Shown: positions 35,632-46,463 of the stretch, piece by piece
Layout: every line of letters begins with the position of its first letter
Position numbering within the stretch: the first letter of the stretch is position 1
Source: Falsiroseomonas algicola
GTDB lineage: Bacteria; Pseudomonadota; Alphaproteobacteria; Acetobacterales; Acetobacteraceae
Assembly: GCF_011040385.1 (NCBI RefSeq)
Contig: NZ_JAAIKB010000007.1
Coordinates: forward strand, 186,001-250,000
Direction: 5' to 3'
DNA: 64,000 bases
Program-made: the position numbers and the translations under genes
The notes under the pieces: generated by a model
What the model saw: only the letters and a program-made list of their open reading frames with translations
Databases searched by the model: none
What the model was told of the DNA's origin: nothing

Positions 35632-36237
35632 ATGGCATCGGTGGAGTTGCGGGTCCTCGACACCAGGATCGGCGCGCGGTTCAAGCGGCCGCGCGGCAGC
35701 GACATCATCGTCGGTACCGCCACGCCCCTGACCCGGCTGTTCGAACGGGTGACGGCGGCACTCGGCAGCAACAGGCTGTCCCGCCTTTCCATCTGCTGCC
35801 ATGGCTACGAGGGTGGCGTCGCCGATGACCGGATGGCGATGTCCCGCATGGGCGGCGGCTTCGGGCTGCAGCTCGGCCAGGATGACCTGACCTTCGACAC
35901 GGTCGGCGCCTTCAATGCGCTGTCCGGCAGGTTCAGCGGCGGCGGACAGATGGACATCTATGCCTGCGCGGCGGCCGAGGACAGCTCCTCCACGGGCTTC
36001 ACCGGCAATGGGCGGCTGCTGATGCGGGAGCTGGCCGGGCAGATCAATGCGACGGTCCGCGCTTCCGATTCCGTGCAGACCTACAACCACGGGGTGGTGA
36101 CAACCACGCTCTTCGGCATTCCCGTCTTCAGCGAGTACGAGGGCGTCGATTTCGGGGAGTGGGAGGGCAATGTCTGGCTCTTCATGCCCGATGGATCCCG
36201 CCGGCAGGACCGGCGGCCGGGACGGGGCGTCAGCTGA
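35632..36237 (+). CDS. Caspase-like / DUF4347-like protein of unknown function
   Basis: The 201-residue cytoplasmic protein has the layout of the DUF4347 / clan CD-like fold: a His motif LSICCHGYEGG (about residue 60), a stretch GFGLQLGQDDLTFDTVGAF, then a Cys motif MDIYACAAAEDSSSTGF (about residue 110) and RELAGQINATVRASDSV. The His-Cys pair could be a proteolytic dyad; in DUF4347 proteins this module is often attached to giant surface proteins, here it stands alone. The ATG at 35632 has an ideal AGGAGG. Assignment is by motif pattern only. Its neighbours are two small membrane paralogs and 9-bp iterons. Confidence 0.6.
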   Translation: MASVELRVLDTRIGARFKRPRGSDIIVGTATPLTRLFERVTAALGSNRLSRLSICCHGYEGGVADDRMAMSRMGGGFGLQLGQDDLTFDTVGAFNALSGRFSGGGQMDIYACAAAEDSSSTGFTGNGRLLMRELAGQINATVRASDSVQTYNHGVVTTTLFGIPVFSEYEGVDFGEWEGNVWLFMPDGSRRQDRRPGRGVS

Positions 36238-36275
36238 ACCGCTGTGGCGTCGAGGCCACCAGGAGCTACTGCGGG

Positions 36276-36311
36276 TTTAGCCGATTTAGCCCCTTTAGGA
36301 TGTTTAGCACC
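36276..36311. repeat. Four tandem 9-bp TTTAG iterons
   Basis: TTTAG occurs at 36276, 36285, 36294 and 36303, exactly 9 bp apart, giving units TTTAGCCGA, TTTAGCCCC, TTTAGGATG and TTTAGCACC. The last one runs into a hairpin AGCACC/GGTGCT (36306-36311 with 36321-36326). The patch is clearly AT-richer than its surroundings. It lies in the 212-base gap between the caspase-like gene and the reversed small membrane gene. Nine-bp periodicity suggests a row of binding sites on nearly one face of the helix, but the binding protein is unknown. Confidence 0.6.
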
Positions 36312-36449
36312 GTTTTTCGGGGTGCTATCGCCTGACCCGGCAACCGCGCACGGGTCGCCAGATGGCCGCGAGAACGTAGCGGAAACACCAGACCCGTGGC
36401 CAGCGTTTTCGATCGCGACAGGGGCGCCGTCCCGGCGCCCCGTTCCGGA

Positions 36450-36671
36450 TCAGTCGCCGGCTGCCACCCCCTCGTCGATCGCGCGGGGATGCGTCGTCTC
36501 GTCGATCCAGATCATGACCATCGAGCCGATCAGCGCGAAGCTGACGCTGATCACGTCATGACCCGTCGCCCATCCAACCACGGTGACGATGACGCTGACG
36601 AGGACGGTCGGCCAGGGGAGGCGGCCGATGAGGCCGAACAGCAGGCCGAAGGGGGCGTAGAGGGCAGCCAT
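36450..36671 (-). CDS. Small two-helix membrane protein, paralog 2
   Basis: The 73-residue product MAALYAPFGLLFGLIGRLPW... has two hydrophobic helices around the GRLPWPT turn and ends in IWIDETTHPRAIDEG. It aligns with the product of 35199-35414 over most of its length. The ATG at 36671 has AAAGGA about ten bases upstream; an open frame to 36773 is not supported. Together with its paralog it flanks the caspase-like gene. Function unknown. Confidence 0.6.
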   Translation of the reverse strand: MAALYAPFGLLFGLIGRLPWPTVLVSVIVTVVGWATGHDVISVSFALIGSMVMIWIDETTHPRAIDEGVAAGD

Positions 36672-36916
36672 CAAGGCCGTGATCCTTTGCTCGCCGCGCC
36701 GGCAAGGCCCATCCCCTTGATGGCCCTGACGGCGCGCGCCCGGGACGCTCTCGCCGTCATGTGGATGACACAAGCATGATGTCGAAAGGATGCGGCGAAT
36801 TCACCCGGGCTTCAGGTCCGGGTGCCATTCCGCAATGAATCGTCGAAAACCCTGTATATGCCGTAACTTAGCGGGCAAGCTTCACGTCATGAGAAGGCGT
36901 TCACGCCGCCGCAACG
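36672..36916. other. Gene-free 245-base stretch with a hairpin
   Basis: I see no convincing gene here. It contains CACCCGG (36802-36808) paired with CCGGGTG (36818-36824), and a relatively AT-rich segment near 36850-36870 (CTGTATATGCCGTAACTTAG) that could hold a promoter. It separates the end of the DUF815 gene from the start of the small membrane gene on the minus strand, so the hairpin may act as a terminator for DUF815. Confidence 0.4.
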
Positions 36917-37783
36917 TCACGCGTCGAGCTTCACGCCGAGCCGCCCGGCCATCTCCTGCACGAACTGCCAGGCGACGCGGCCCGACCGCCCGCCGCGCGT
37001 GACCGACCATTCGACGGCGGCCTTGCGCAACTCCTCCTGCGATGCCGGCAGGCCGAAACTCGCGGCGTAGCCCTCGATCATCGCGAAGAAGGTGTCCTGG
37101 TCGCAGTTGTGGAACCCGATCCAGAGCCCGAAGCGGTCACTGAGGGACACCTTCTCCTCCACCGCCTCCCCGGGGTTGATGGCCGTGCTGCGCTCATTCT
37201 CGATCATGTCGCGGGACATGAGGTGGCGGCGGTTGGAGGTGGCGTAGAACAGGACATTGGCGGGCCGGCCCTCGATCCCGCCATCCAGCACCGACTTCAG
37301 CGCCTTGTAGTCGGCGTCCTCCCGCTCGAAGGACAGGTCGTCGCAGAAGACCAGGCAGCGGCGGGGCTGGGCCCTGAGAATGTTCAGCAGGTCGGGCAGG
37401 GTGCGGACATCCTCCCGCTGGATTTCCACCAGCGCCAGGCAGCCGGGATTCTCCCGGTTCGCGGCGCCATGCGCCGCCTTGACCAGGGACGACTTGCCCA
37501 TGCCGCGGGCGCCCCAGAGCATGGCGTTGTTGGCCGGCAGGCCGCGCGCGAAGCGGAGCGTGTTCTCCAGCACCAGGCCCTTCTGCCGGTCCACGCCCTG
37601 CAGCAGCGCGATGTCCACCGCCGCCACGCGCGGCACCGGCGCCAGCCGCGCCGGCGGGCCAGGGTGCCAGACGAAGGCATCGGCGCCGCGCAGGCTCGGC
37701 GCGGGCGGCGGCGGGGGCGCCAGGCGCTCCAGCGCCTCCGCGATGCGGGTCAGGGTGGGGAGGAGGGCGTGCGGGTCTGACAA
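36917..37783 (-). CDS. DUF815 AAA-type ATPase
   Basis: The 288-residue P-loop ATPase has Walker A GARGMGKSSLVKA (about residue 94), Walker B CLVFCDDLSFE, a sensor-1 YATSNRRHL and a later RF/LSDRFGLWIGFH element, the pattern of the DUF815 family. These bacterial AAA proteins have no firmly established role. The gene is divergent from yajC, an arrangement I recall in many alphaproteobacteria. Start at 37783 (MSDPHALL) is the natural one. Confidence 0.88.
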   Translation of the reverse strand: MSDPHALLPTLTRIAEALERLAPPPPPAPSLRGADAFVWHPGPPARLAPVPRVAAVDIALLQGVDRQKGLVLENTLRFARGLPANNAMLWGARGMGKSSLVKAAHGAANRENPGCLALVEIQREDVRTLPDLLNILRAQPRRCLVFCDDLSFEREDADYKALKSVLDGGIEGRPANVLFYATSNRRHLMSRDMIENERSTAINPGEAVEEKVSLSDRFGLWIGFHNCDQDTFFAMIEGYAASFGLPASQEELRKAAVEWSVTRGGRSGRVAWQFVQEMAGRLGVKLDA

Positions 37784-37895
37784 GGCTTGGGCCCCGGTCT
37801 CTGCGGCGTATTGACGGGAAGGGGGCGGAAGCTAGGTTGCGCGCTTGAGCGCCGCAACCCCGGCGCCAGCTCCCAAGAAAGCCGGACCCACCCTC

Positions 37896-38234
37896 ATGTT
37901 CATTTCGCCCGCCTATGCCCAGACCGCCGATGGCGGCACAACGGCCGTGATCATGCAGCTGCTGCCGCTGATCCTGATCTTCGCGGTCTTCTACTTCCTG
38001 CTGATCCGGCCCCAGCAGAAGAAGATGAAGGAGCACCGCGCGATGCTCGGCCAGCTGAAGCGCAACGACAAGATCGTCACCGCCGGCGGCATCGTCGGCA
38101 CCGTGTCCAAGGTGCGGGACGACAGCGACGAGGTGGAGGTGGAGATCGCGCCCGGCGTGCGCGTGACGGTGGTGCGCGGCACCATCGGCAGCGTGATCAA
38201 GCCGCCGGAGCCGGCGAACGACACCAAGGCCTGA
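37896..38234 (+). CDS. yajC: YajC, preprotein translocase accessory subunit
   Basis: The 112-residue product has one membrane helix (LLPLILIFAVFYFLLI) followed by RPQQKKMKEHRAML and the soluble KIVTAGGIVGTVSKV domain, all diagnostic for YajC. It associates with SecDF of the Sec translocon. I use the ATG at 37896 (MFISPAYAQT), as in related proteins; the open frame continues to a TTG at 37845 with a leader lacking conserved features. secD and secF do not follow. A strong terminator lies downstream. Confidence 0.93.
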   Translation: MFISPAYAQTADGGTTAVIMQLLPLILIFAVFYFLLIRPQQKKMKEHRAMLGQLKRNDKIVTAGGIVGTVSKVRDDSDEVEVEIAPGVRVTVVRGTIGSVIKPPEPANDTKA

Positions 38235-38256
38235 ACCGGCCTGCGGTTGGTATCGA

Positions 38257-38287
38257 GGGGGTGGGCCGCAAGGTCCGCCCCCTTTTT
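38257..38287 (+). terminator. Rho-independent terminator of yajC
   Basis: A G-rich arm starting GGGGGTGGGCC pairs with GGTCCGCCCCC around a GCAA loop, followed by TTTTTC at 38283. It lies 22 bases after the yajC stop and isolates yajC from the isochorismatase gene. Confidence 0.8.
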
Positions 38288-38385
38288 CATGCGCGCATGG
38301 CGACCTCGCTCCGCCATGCGTCCCGCGCGCGGGACAGCACGGGCGCCGGGTGGCAGAAGCGCGCTCGACCCAAAGGAGAGCGATG

Positions 38386-38982
38386 ATGAGCGAGCCCAAG
38401 ACCCTGCTGCAGATGGCCGGCGCCAGCCTGGCCCCGCCTGCGCTGGCCGATGCCGTGCTGCTGGTGATCGACGCGCAGGGCGAATACCGGACGGGCAAGT
38501 TGCCGCTGGAGGGAATCGAGGAAAGCCTGCCGGTCCTGGCCGGCCTGATCGCCCGTGCCCGCGCCGGCGGCGCCGTGGTGATCCATGTCGCGCATAAGGG
38601 CCGCGCCGGCGGGCTGTTCGACCGCGATGCCGCGGGCGGCGCCATCCTGGCGGAGGTCGCGCCTGTGGGCGAGGAGGCGGTGGTGGAGAAGCCGCTGCCG
38701 AACGCCTTCGCCGGCACCGACCTGGCGCAGCGCCTGGCCGCCATCGGGCGGAAGGAGCTGATCGTGGCGGGCTACCAGACGCATATGTGCGTCAGCTCCA
38801 CCGCGCGGGCGGCACTCGACCTCGGCTATCGCGTGACGGTGCCGCATGACGCCTGCGCGACGCGGGCGCTGCCGGATGCGCTGGGAGGCGCGCCGATCAG
38901 CGGCGCCGCGATCCACCGCCATGCCCTGGCGGAACTGGCGGACCGCTTCGCGGTGGTGGTGCCGGCCGCGTCGATCGGCTGA
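38386..38982 (+). CDS. Isochorismatase-family cysteine hydrolase
   Basis: The 198-residue protein belongs to the cysteine hydrolase superfamily that includes nicotinamidase and isochorismatase. The triad is visible as Asp in LLVIDAQGEY, a Lys in VAHKGRAG or EKPLPNAF, and Cys in GYQTHMCVSSTARAA, with the preceding cis-peptide segment. The substrate cannot be assigned. AAAGGAG precedes a double ATG (38383/38386); the second has better spacing. It lies between yajC and sodB, where secDF would be expected in many relatives. Confidence 0.88.
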   Translation: MSEPKTLLQMAGASLAPPALADAVLLVIDAQGEYRTGKLPLEGIEESLPVLAGLIARARAGGAVVIHVAHKGRAGGLFDRDAAGGAILAEVAPVGEEAVVEKPLPNAFAGTDLAQRLAAIGRKELIVAGYQTHMCVSSTARAALDLGYRVTVPHDACATRALPDALGGAPISGAAIHRHALAELADRFAVVVPAASIG

Positions 38983-38989
38983 TCCCACG

Positions 38990-39018
38990 AAAAAGGGCGC
39001 CGGATCGCTCCGGCGCCC
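38990..39018 (-). terminator. Rho-independent terminator of sodB
   Basis: GGGCGCCGGA (38995-39004) and TCCGGCGCCC (39009-39018) form a perfect 10-bp stem with a TCGC loop. On the minus strand it is followed by TTTTT (38990-38994), so it ends the sodB transcript, 25 bases after its stop. It may also stop transcription from the convergent isochorismatase gene. Confidence 0.85.
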
Positions 39019-39042
39019 CCATAGCCTGGACCCTTGAAGGGG

Positions 39043-39681
39043 TCAGGCCGCCTGGCCGCTGCTCAGGCCGCCCTTGTCCATCAGGCCCTCGACCACTTCC
39101 CAATCCACGAGCTTGTTCAGGAAGTTGTCGAGGTAGTTCGGGCGGACGTTGCGGAAATCCAGGTAGTAGGCGTGTTCCCAGACGTCCACGCCGAGGATCG
39201 GCGTGCCTTCGCCGGTCGCCACGGGGTTGGAGCCGTTCGGGGTCTTGGTGACCTTCAGCTTGCCGTCCGTGCCGATGATCAGCCAGGCCCAGCCGGAGCC
39301 GAACTGCGTCACGCCGGCCTGCTTGAAGGCTTCCTTGAAGGCCGCGAGGCCGCCGAGGTCGCTGTCGATCTTGGCAGCGAGCTTGCCGGGCAGCTTGTCC
39401 CCGCCGCCCTTCGGCGACATCACCTGCCAGAACAGGATGTGGTTCCAGTGCTGGCCGGCCTGGTTGAGGACGGGCAGGCCATCGGCACCGGCCTTGCCGG
39501 CTTCGGCCACGATCTGCTCCAGCGTCTTGCCGGCCAGGCCCTTGGATTCGATCAGGCCGTTCAGCGCCGTGACATAGGCGTTGTGGTGCTTGCCGTGATG
39601 GAGCTCGAGCGTCTCCTGGCACATGCCCTGGCCCGCGAGGGCGTTGGTGGAATAGGGCAGGGGCGGCAGGCTGAAGGGCAT
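39043..39681 (-). CDS. sodB: Superoxide dismutase (Fe/Mn)
   Basis: The 212-residue enzyme disproportionates superoxide in the cytoplasm. The four metal ligands are H28 (ETLELHHGKHH), H81 (QHWNHILFW), D166 and H170 (VDVWEHAYYLDF). The AGQGMCQETLE segment replaces the EPH motif of enterobacterial enzymes, as I recall for alphaproteobacterial SODs. Iron is more likely than manganese from family, but motif reading does not settle it. The gene is monocistronic with its own terminator. Confidence 0.95.
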   Translation of the reverse strand: MPFSLPPLPYSTNALAGQGMCQETLELHHGKHHNAYVTALNGLIESKGLAGKTLEQIVAEAGKAGADGLPVLNQAGQHWNHILFWQVMSPKGGGDKLPGKLAAKIDSDLGGLAAFKEAFKQAGVTQFGSGWAWLIIGTDGKLKVTKTPNGSNPVATGEGTPILGVDVWEHAYYLDFRNVRPNYLDNFLNKLVDWEVVEGLMDKGGLSSGQAA

Positions 39682-39817
39682 GGGGGACTCTCCCGTTGGA
39701 GGTTCTCGCCCCCGTGTCGTGCCGAGGGCCGGCGACTGACCTAGGCGTGGTGGCAGGGAGCGTCAACCGCGCCCGCCCACGCTTGCCCGCCCTGCAAGGG
39801 ACGGTCATCAAGCCATC

Positions 39818-40636
39818 ATGGCCGATGCCCCGCTTTCCCCGATCGCCGCCTTCGCGCGCGCGCATGACCCGGACCGCTTCCTGACCGCGCTGTTCATGCC
39901 GGCCGCGGTGCGGGAGGCCTTCTTCGCGCTGATCGCCTTCAACCATGAGCTGGCACGGGCGCGAGAAGCCGCCACGAACCCCGTCGCCGCGCTGATCCGG
40001 CTGCAATGGTGGCGGGACGCGGTGACGGAAGCGACGGCGGGCAAGCCACCCCGGCGGCATGAGGTGGCGGCACCGCTGCATGCCGCGATCGTGTCCGGCG
40101 CGCTGGCGGCGGATGACCTGACCGGCCTGATTGATGCGCGGGAGCCGGAGGCGGAGGAGGAGGGGATCCCGACGCGGGAGGCCTTCGGCGCCTATCTCCG
40201 CGCCGGTGCCGGCGGCTTCGCCGTGGTGGCGGGCCGGCTGGCGGGCGCGCCGCCCGAAGCGCTGCCGCTGCTGCAACGGCTCGGCGCGCTGCATGGCCTC
40301 TCCGGCGTGCTGCGCAGCGTCCCTGCCCATGCCGCCCAGGGCCGCTGCCTGCTGCCGCGCGATGCGCTGGCGGAGGCCGGGCTGAGCGCGGAAGGCGTGG
40401 TCGCCGATCCCGGCAGCGCGCAAGGCCTGGTGGCGGCGTTGGCGGAGGAAGGCGGCACCATGCTGGACAAGGCGATGACGGAGGCGCTGCCACGCGCCGC
40501 GCTGCCGGCGGCGCTGCCGGCGGTGCTGGCGCGGCGGGACCTCCGGCGGATCGCGCGCGGCATGCCGGTGCCGCGACCGCGGGGGCTTGGCGACCGGTTG
40601 GCCGTCACCTGGGCGGCCTTCCGCGCGCGGCTGTAG
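39818..40636 (+). CDS. Squalene/phytoene synthase-family protein
   Basis: The 272-residue protein shows the trans-isoprenyl synthase helix bundle: ALIAFNHELARARE, NPVAALIRLQWWRDAV and GLIDAREPEAEE. The classical aspartate-rich substrate motifs (DxxxD) are not clearly kept, so it resembles the NDUFAF6-like branch found near secDF in alphaproteobacteria, which may act in respiratory complex I assembly, rather than a carotenoid or hopanoid enzyme. No other isoprenoid gene is near. Start at 39818 follows a weak binding site. Confidence 0.8.
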   Translation: MADAPLSPIAAFARAHDPDRFLTALFMPAAVREAFFALIAFNHELARAREAATNPVAALIRLQWWRDAVTEATAGKPPRRHEVAAPLHAAIVSGALAADDLTGLIDAREPEAEEEGIPTREAFGAYLRAGAGGFAVVAGRLAGAPPEALPLLQRLGALHGLSGVLRSVPAHAAQGRCLLPRDALAEAGLSAEGVVADPGSAQGLVAALAEEGGTMLDKAMTEALPRAALPAALPAVLARRDLRRIARGMPVPRPRGLGDRLAVTWAAFRARL

Positions 40637-40713
40637 CGGGCCGCGGCCGGATGGGCGGTTCCAGACCGCCGCGGCCCGTGCCACGCTCGCTGTGACCGGG
40701 GAGGATCGATGCC

Positions 40714-41466
40714 ATGCCGTCTCGTCGTGCCGTGCTGGCCGCGCCGCTGCTGACGCTGCCCGCGGTGGCCCTCGCGCAGGCCACGCCGGCCATCTTCGCA
40801 GCCGGTGCCACCAAGCATGCGGTGGAGGAGTTGCAGGACGCCGAGCGCGCTGCCGGCCGCCCGGTGCCGGACGCCGCCTTCGATACGGTGGGCGCGCTGC
40901 GCGACCGGATCCTGGCTGGGGAACGCCCGGCGGTCACGCTGCTCTCGGCGGAGGCGGTGGCCGCGATCCGGGCGCGGGGAATCGGTCCGGCGGACGGGGC
41001 GGTGGATGTCGGCCGCACCGGCGTCGGGCTCGCTGCCCCGGCGGGGCGTCCGGCACCGGATATCGGCACGCCGGAGGCCTTCCGCAGCGCGCTGCTGGCG
41101 GCCGAGTCCATCGCCTATGCTGATCCCGCCCGCGGGGCGACCGCCGGGCGGCATGTGGCGGCGGTGATCGAGCGGCTCGGCCTGACGGAAGCGCTGCGGC
41201 CGAAGCTGCGGCTCGTCTCCTTCGGCGTCGAAGGCGTGGCGATGGCCGGGCGAGGGGAGGTGGCGCTGGCCTTCAGCCAGGCCACCGAGATCATCGACCG
41301 CCCCGGCGTGCAGCTGGTGGGGCTGCTGCCGGAGGCGCTGAACCTCTGGACCGTCTATCGCGCCGCGATCGTGGAGGACGGGGCGGCGGCAAGGGCGCTG
41401 CTGGCGCTGCTGTCCGGGGAGGCCGCGCGCGCGGCCTATGCGCGGATCGGCTTCCGGCCGGTGTGA
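40714..41466 (+). CDS. Periplasmic binding protein, ModA-like
   Basis: The 250-residue protein has a signal peptide (MPSRRAVLAAPLLTLPAVALAQ split at ALAQ) and a mature part that begins TPAIFAAGATKHAVEEL, resembling molybdate-type type II binding proteins. Later segments such as IAYADPARGATAGRHVAAVIERLGL and GEVALAFSQATEII are also typical. GGGGAGG precedes the ATG at 40714. No modB or modC adjoins it, so it may act with a distant permease, or sense rather than import. The ligand is not predictable by eye. Confidence 0.8.
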   Translation: MPSRRAVLAAPLLTLPAVALAQATPAIFAAGATKHAVEELQDAERAAGRPVPDAAFDTVGALRDRILAGERPAVTLLSAEAVAAIRARGIGPADGAVDVGRTGVGLAAPAGRPAPDIGTPEAFRSALLAAESIAYADPARGATAGRHVAAVIERLGLTEALRPKLRLVSFGVEGVAMAGRGEVALAFSQATEIIDRPGVQLVGLLPEALNLWTVYRAAIVEDGAAARALLALLSGEAARAAYARIGFRPV

Positions 41467-41478
41467 CGGCCGCGCCGG

Positions 41479-42581
41479 TCAGGCGCAGGATGCGTGGCGC
41501 GTGACGGCACGGCCCAGCAGCGGCAGGGCCCGCGCGACGAACCAGCGTTCATAGGCGAGTTCGTGCATGACGGCGGCGGTGACGTCGCCGAAGTAATGGC
41601 CGGGTCGTCCGGGCGCGAAGAAGTCGAAGCCGAACAGCGTCACCGGCCGGGCGAAGATGACGGCGGCCAGGATGATCGCCGCCAATCCCGTGGTCGGCCA
41701 GGGATAGGCGATGCCCGAAACCAGCTCGATCAGCCCGTTCGGCAGGCGCGGGGGTCCGGGCGGCGCGTGATCCTCGAAGGGGATGCCGCGGATGCCGAGC
41801 GCAGGCAGGCTGGCGAAGCCGGGTTCGCGCGCGACCAGGCTGGGCAGGATCGGGCGCTTGGTCTCGTGGAACAGCATCAGGTCGCAGCGCCGGCCCGCAT
41901 CGGCCTCATGCCCGCCGAGCCGCGGATAGTTCATGCGGATGATGACGTCATGCGCCTCGATCGCGGCGCCGGCGCCGCTGCCGGCCAGGCCGGAGCCGTT
42001 GCCGACAACCGCCACGTCGCGCGCCATCGCCAGGCGCTCCAGCGCCGGCGGCAGGCCCTGCGCCATCACGGGCGGCAGGCGCTTGGCGAGCACTTCCCGC
42101 ACCTCGCCATCATCGCCGGGACGGCCCTGCAGGCATTGGTGCTGGAGGCGGAGCGACCGGCGGGCGAGGGGCGACAACTCGGCCATCGCCATCGCCCAGT
42201 GGCGGCTGGCCTCCGGGGAGGGCGCGAGGAGTTCGGTGCGGAGCAGGGCGCGCAGCCATTCCGGGCGGGGCACCGGCGGCGCGGGCAGTTCCGCCAGGAT
42301 AAGGGCGCGCAGCGCCTCGAACTCGCCCAGCCGGTTGAGCAGCCGCGCCAGGGCCATGGCCGCGAAGGGCCGGCTCGGCGCGTGCGCCAGCAGTGCGGTC
42401 GCGGCGGTGCGCAGCACCACCGGATGCGTCTCGAACAGCGCCTCCGCCACGTGCCAGGCGTAGCGCCGGTCCGTATCGGGCTTGCCTTCCAGGTGATGGC
42501 GCAGCCAGTCGGCGCGCTCGCCCTCCGGCTGCCCGGCGACCGCCATGCGGAGGAGGTAGTGCGGCGAGTGGATGGTGGCCG

Positions 42582-42585
<4 letters not shown>
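41479..42585 (-). CDS. GT29 sialyltransferase-like glycosyltransferase
   Basis: The 368-residue protein ends with a domain that matches family GT29. A motif-L-like segment lies at about residues 190-240 ([29 protein letters not shown]). A motif-S-like segment lies at about 292-320 ([25 protein letters not shown]), then GHYFGD with a conserved His. GT29 enzymes transfer sialic acid from CMP-sialate and are best known in animals; bacterial members exist. The N-terminal about 180 residues are helical and unidentified. The GTG start overlaps the uvrA stop by four bases. No sialic acid synthesis gene is in view. Confidence 0.75.
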
Positions 42586-45458
<2,873 letters not shown>

Positions 45459-45519
45459 GGGGGTCACCGATCGATCAAGGAAGGGCCAGCAGGGCACCGC
45501 CCCGCGGAGTCGGGCCGGC

Positions 45520-45534
45520 GTTCGCGTCTTGTTC
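45520..45534. promoter_or_regulatory. LexA (SOS) box between uvrA and ssb
   Basis: GTTC at 45520-45523 and GTTC at 45531-45534 are separated by exactly seven bases, matching the alphaproteobacterial LexA consensus GTTC-N7-GTTC. It lies 61 bases upstream of uvrA and 146 bases upstream of ssb. It most likely controls uvrA and perhaps both genes. Confidence 0.8.
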
Positions 45535-45680
45535 TAGATGATGCGAAGCCCTATAGGTAGTCCCGCGTTGCGAATTGCCAGAGTGCCAGGGCCGGCCGCG
45601 CGACGCATGGCTGGCCTGTGCCGTCTGGTCTGGGCCGCCCCCTGCGCTATAGGGTGCGACCAAAGGATAGGGGTGCCGCC

Positions 45681-46259
45681 ATGGCTGGTGTGAACAAGGT
45701 GATCCTGGTGGGCCGGCTCGGCCGCGACCCGGAAGTGCGCAACTTCCAGAATGGCGGCCGCGTGGTGAACCTGCGCCTCGCCACCAGCGAGCGCTACAAG
45801 GACCGCGAGGGTAACCAGCAGGAGCGGACGGAGTGGCACTCCGTCGCCATCTTCAACGAGAAGCTGGGCGAGATCGCGGAGAAGTACCTGCGCAAGGGCT
45901 CGGAGGTCTATGTCGAGGGCCAGCTCGAGACCCGCAAGTGGCAGGACCAGTCGGGCCAGGACCGCTACACCACGGAGATCGTGCTGCGCCAGTTCCGGGG
46001 CGAGATCGCGCTGCTCGGCGGCCGCGGCACGGGCGGTGAGATGGGCGGCGACCCCGGCGAGGGCGGTGGTGGCTATGCCGGCGGCGGGGGTGGCGGCGGC
46101 TATGGCGGGGGCGGCGGTGGCCGTTCCGGCGGTGGCGGCGGCCGGTCCTCGGGCGGCTGGGACAATAGCGGCGGCGGCGGTGGCCGCGCGCCCGCCGGCG
46201 GCGGCCGCGGCGGCCCGCCCAAGGGCGGCAGCGACCTGGATGACGACATTCCGTTCTGA
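45681..46259 (+). CDS. ssb: Single-stranded DNA-binding protein
   Basis: The 192-residue SSB has an N-terminal OB-fold (about 1-110, starting [17 protein letters not shown]), a long Gly-rich linker (about 118-185) and the acidic C-terminal tip DLDDDIPF that recruits repair and replication proteins. The ATG at 45681 follows AGGATAGGGG. The Gly-rich linker is long, as usual for alphaproteobacteria. The neighbour uvrA and the LexA box suggest SOS linkage. Confidence 0.97.
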   Translation: MAGVNKVILVGRLGRDPEVRNFQNGGRVVNLRLATSERYKDREGNQQERTEWHSVAIFNEKLGEIAEKYLRKGSEVYVEGQLETRKWQDQSGQDRYTTEIVLRQFRGEIALLGGRGTGGEMGGDPGEGGGGYAGGGGGGGYGGGGGGRSGGGGGRSSGGWDNSGGGGGRAPAGGGRGGPPKGGSDLDDDIPF

Positions 46260-46270
46260 TCGCGGGCAGG

Positions 46271-46296
46271 GGCGCCGCCAGTCGATCGGCGGCGCC
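46271..46296 (+). terminator. Hairpin after ssb
   Basis: GGCGCCGCC (46271-46279) pairs perfectly with GGCGGCGCC (46288-46296), 11 bases after the ssb stop. No T run follows directly, so termination strength is unclear. Confidence 0.5.
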
Positions 46297-46315
46297 ACCG
46301 CAACGGTTCCAATCA

Positions 46316-46337
46316 CGAAAAAGATAATTTTATTCGG
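46316..46337 (+). promoter_or_regulatory. AT-rich patch, possible promoter of the histidine kinase
   Basis: CGAAAAAGATAATTTTATT is strikingly AT-rich in this GC-rich window and contains GATAAT, a good match to a -10 box. It lies about 130 bases upstream of the kinase start. No clear -35 is seen, so this is tentative. Confidence 0.3.
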
Positions 46338-46463
46338 CCTTGAATAGCCTGAGGCTCGCGCTCCAACCCACGCGCGTGCTTCCTCCATGCCCCATCAGAT
46401 GCATGTGCCGGCGCGATCCGCTGACGTGCCGGAGGCCGTTTCCCCACGCCGGCAGCCGGGGCG

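Noticed and set aside
36790-37002. 70-residue Arg-rich plus-strand frame
   Set aside because: It overlaps the DUF815 gene end, is extremely Arg-rich and has no binding site; it looks like chance in GC-rich DNA.
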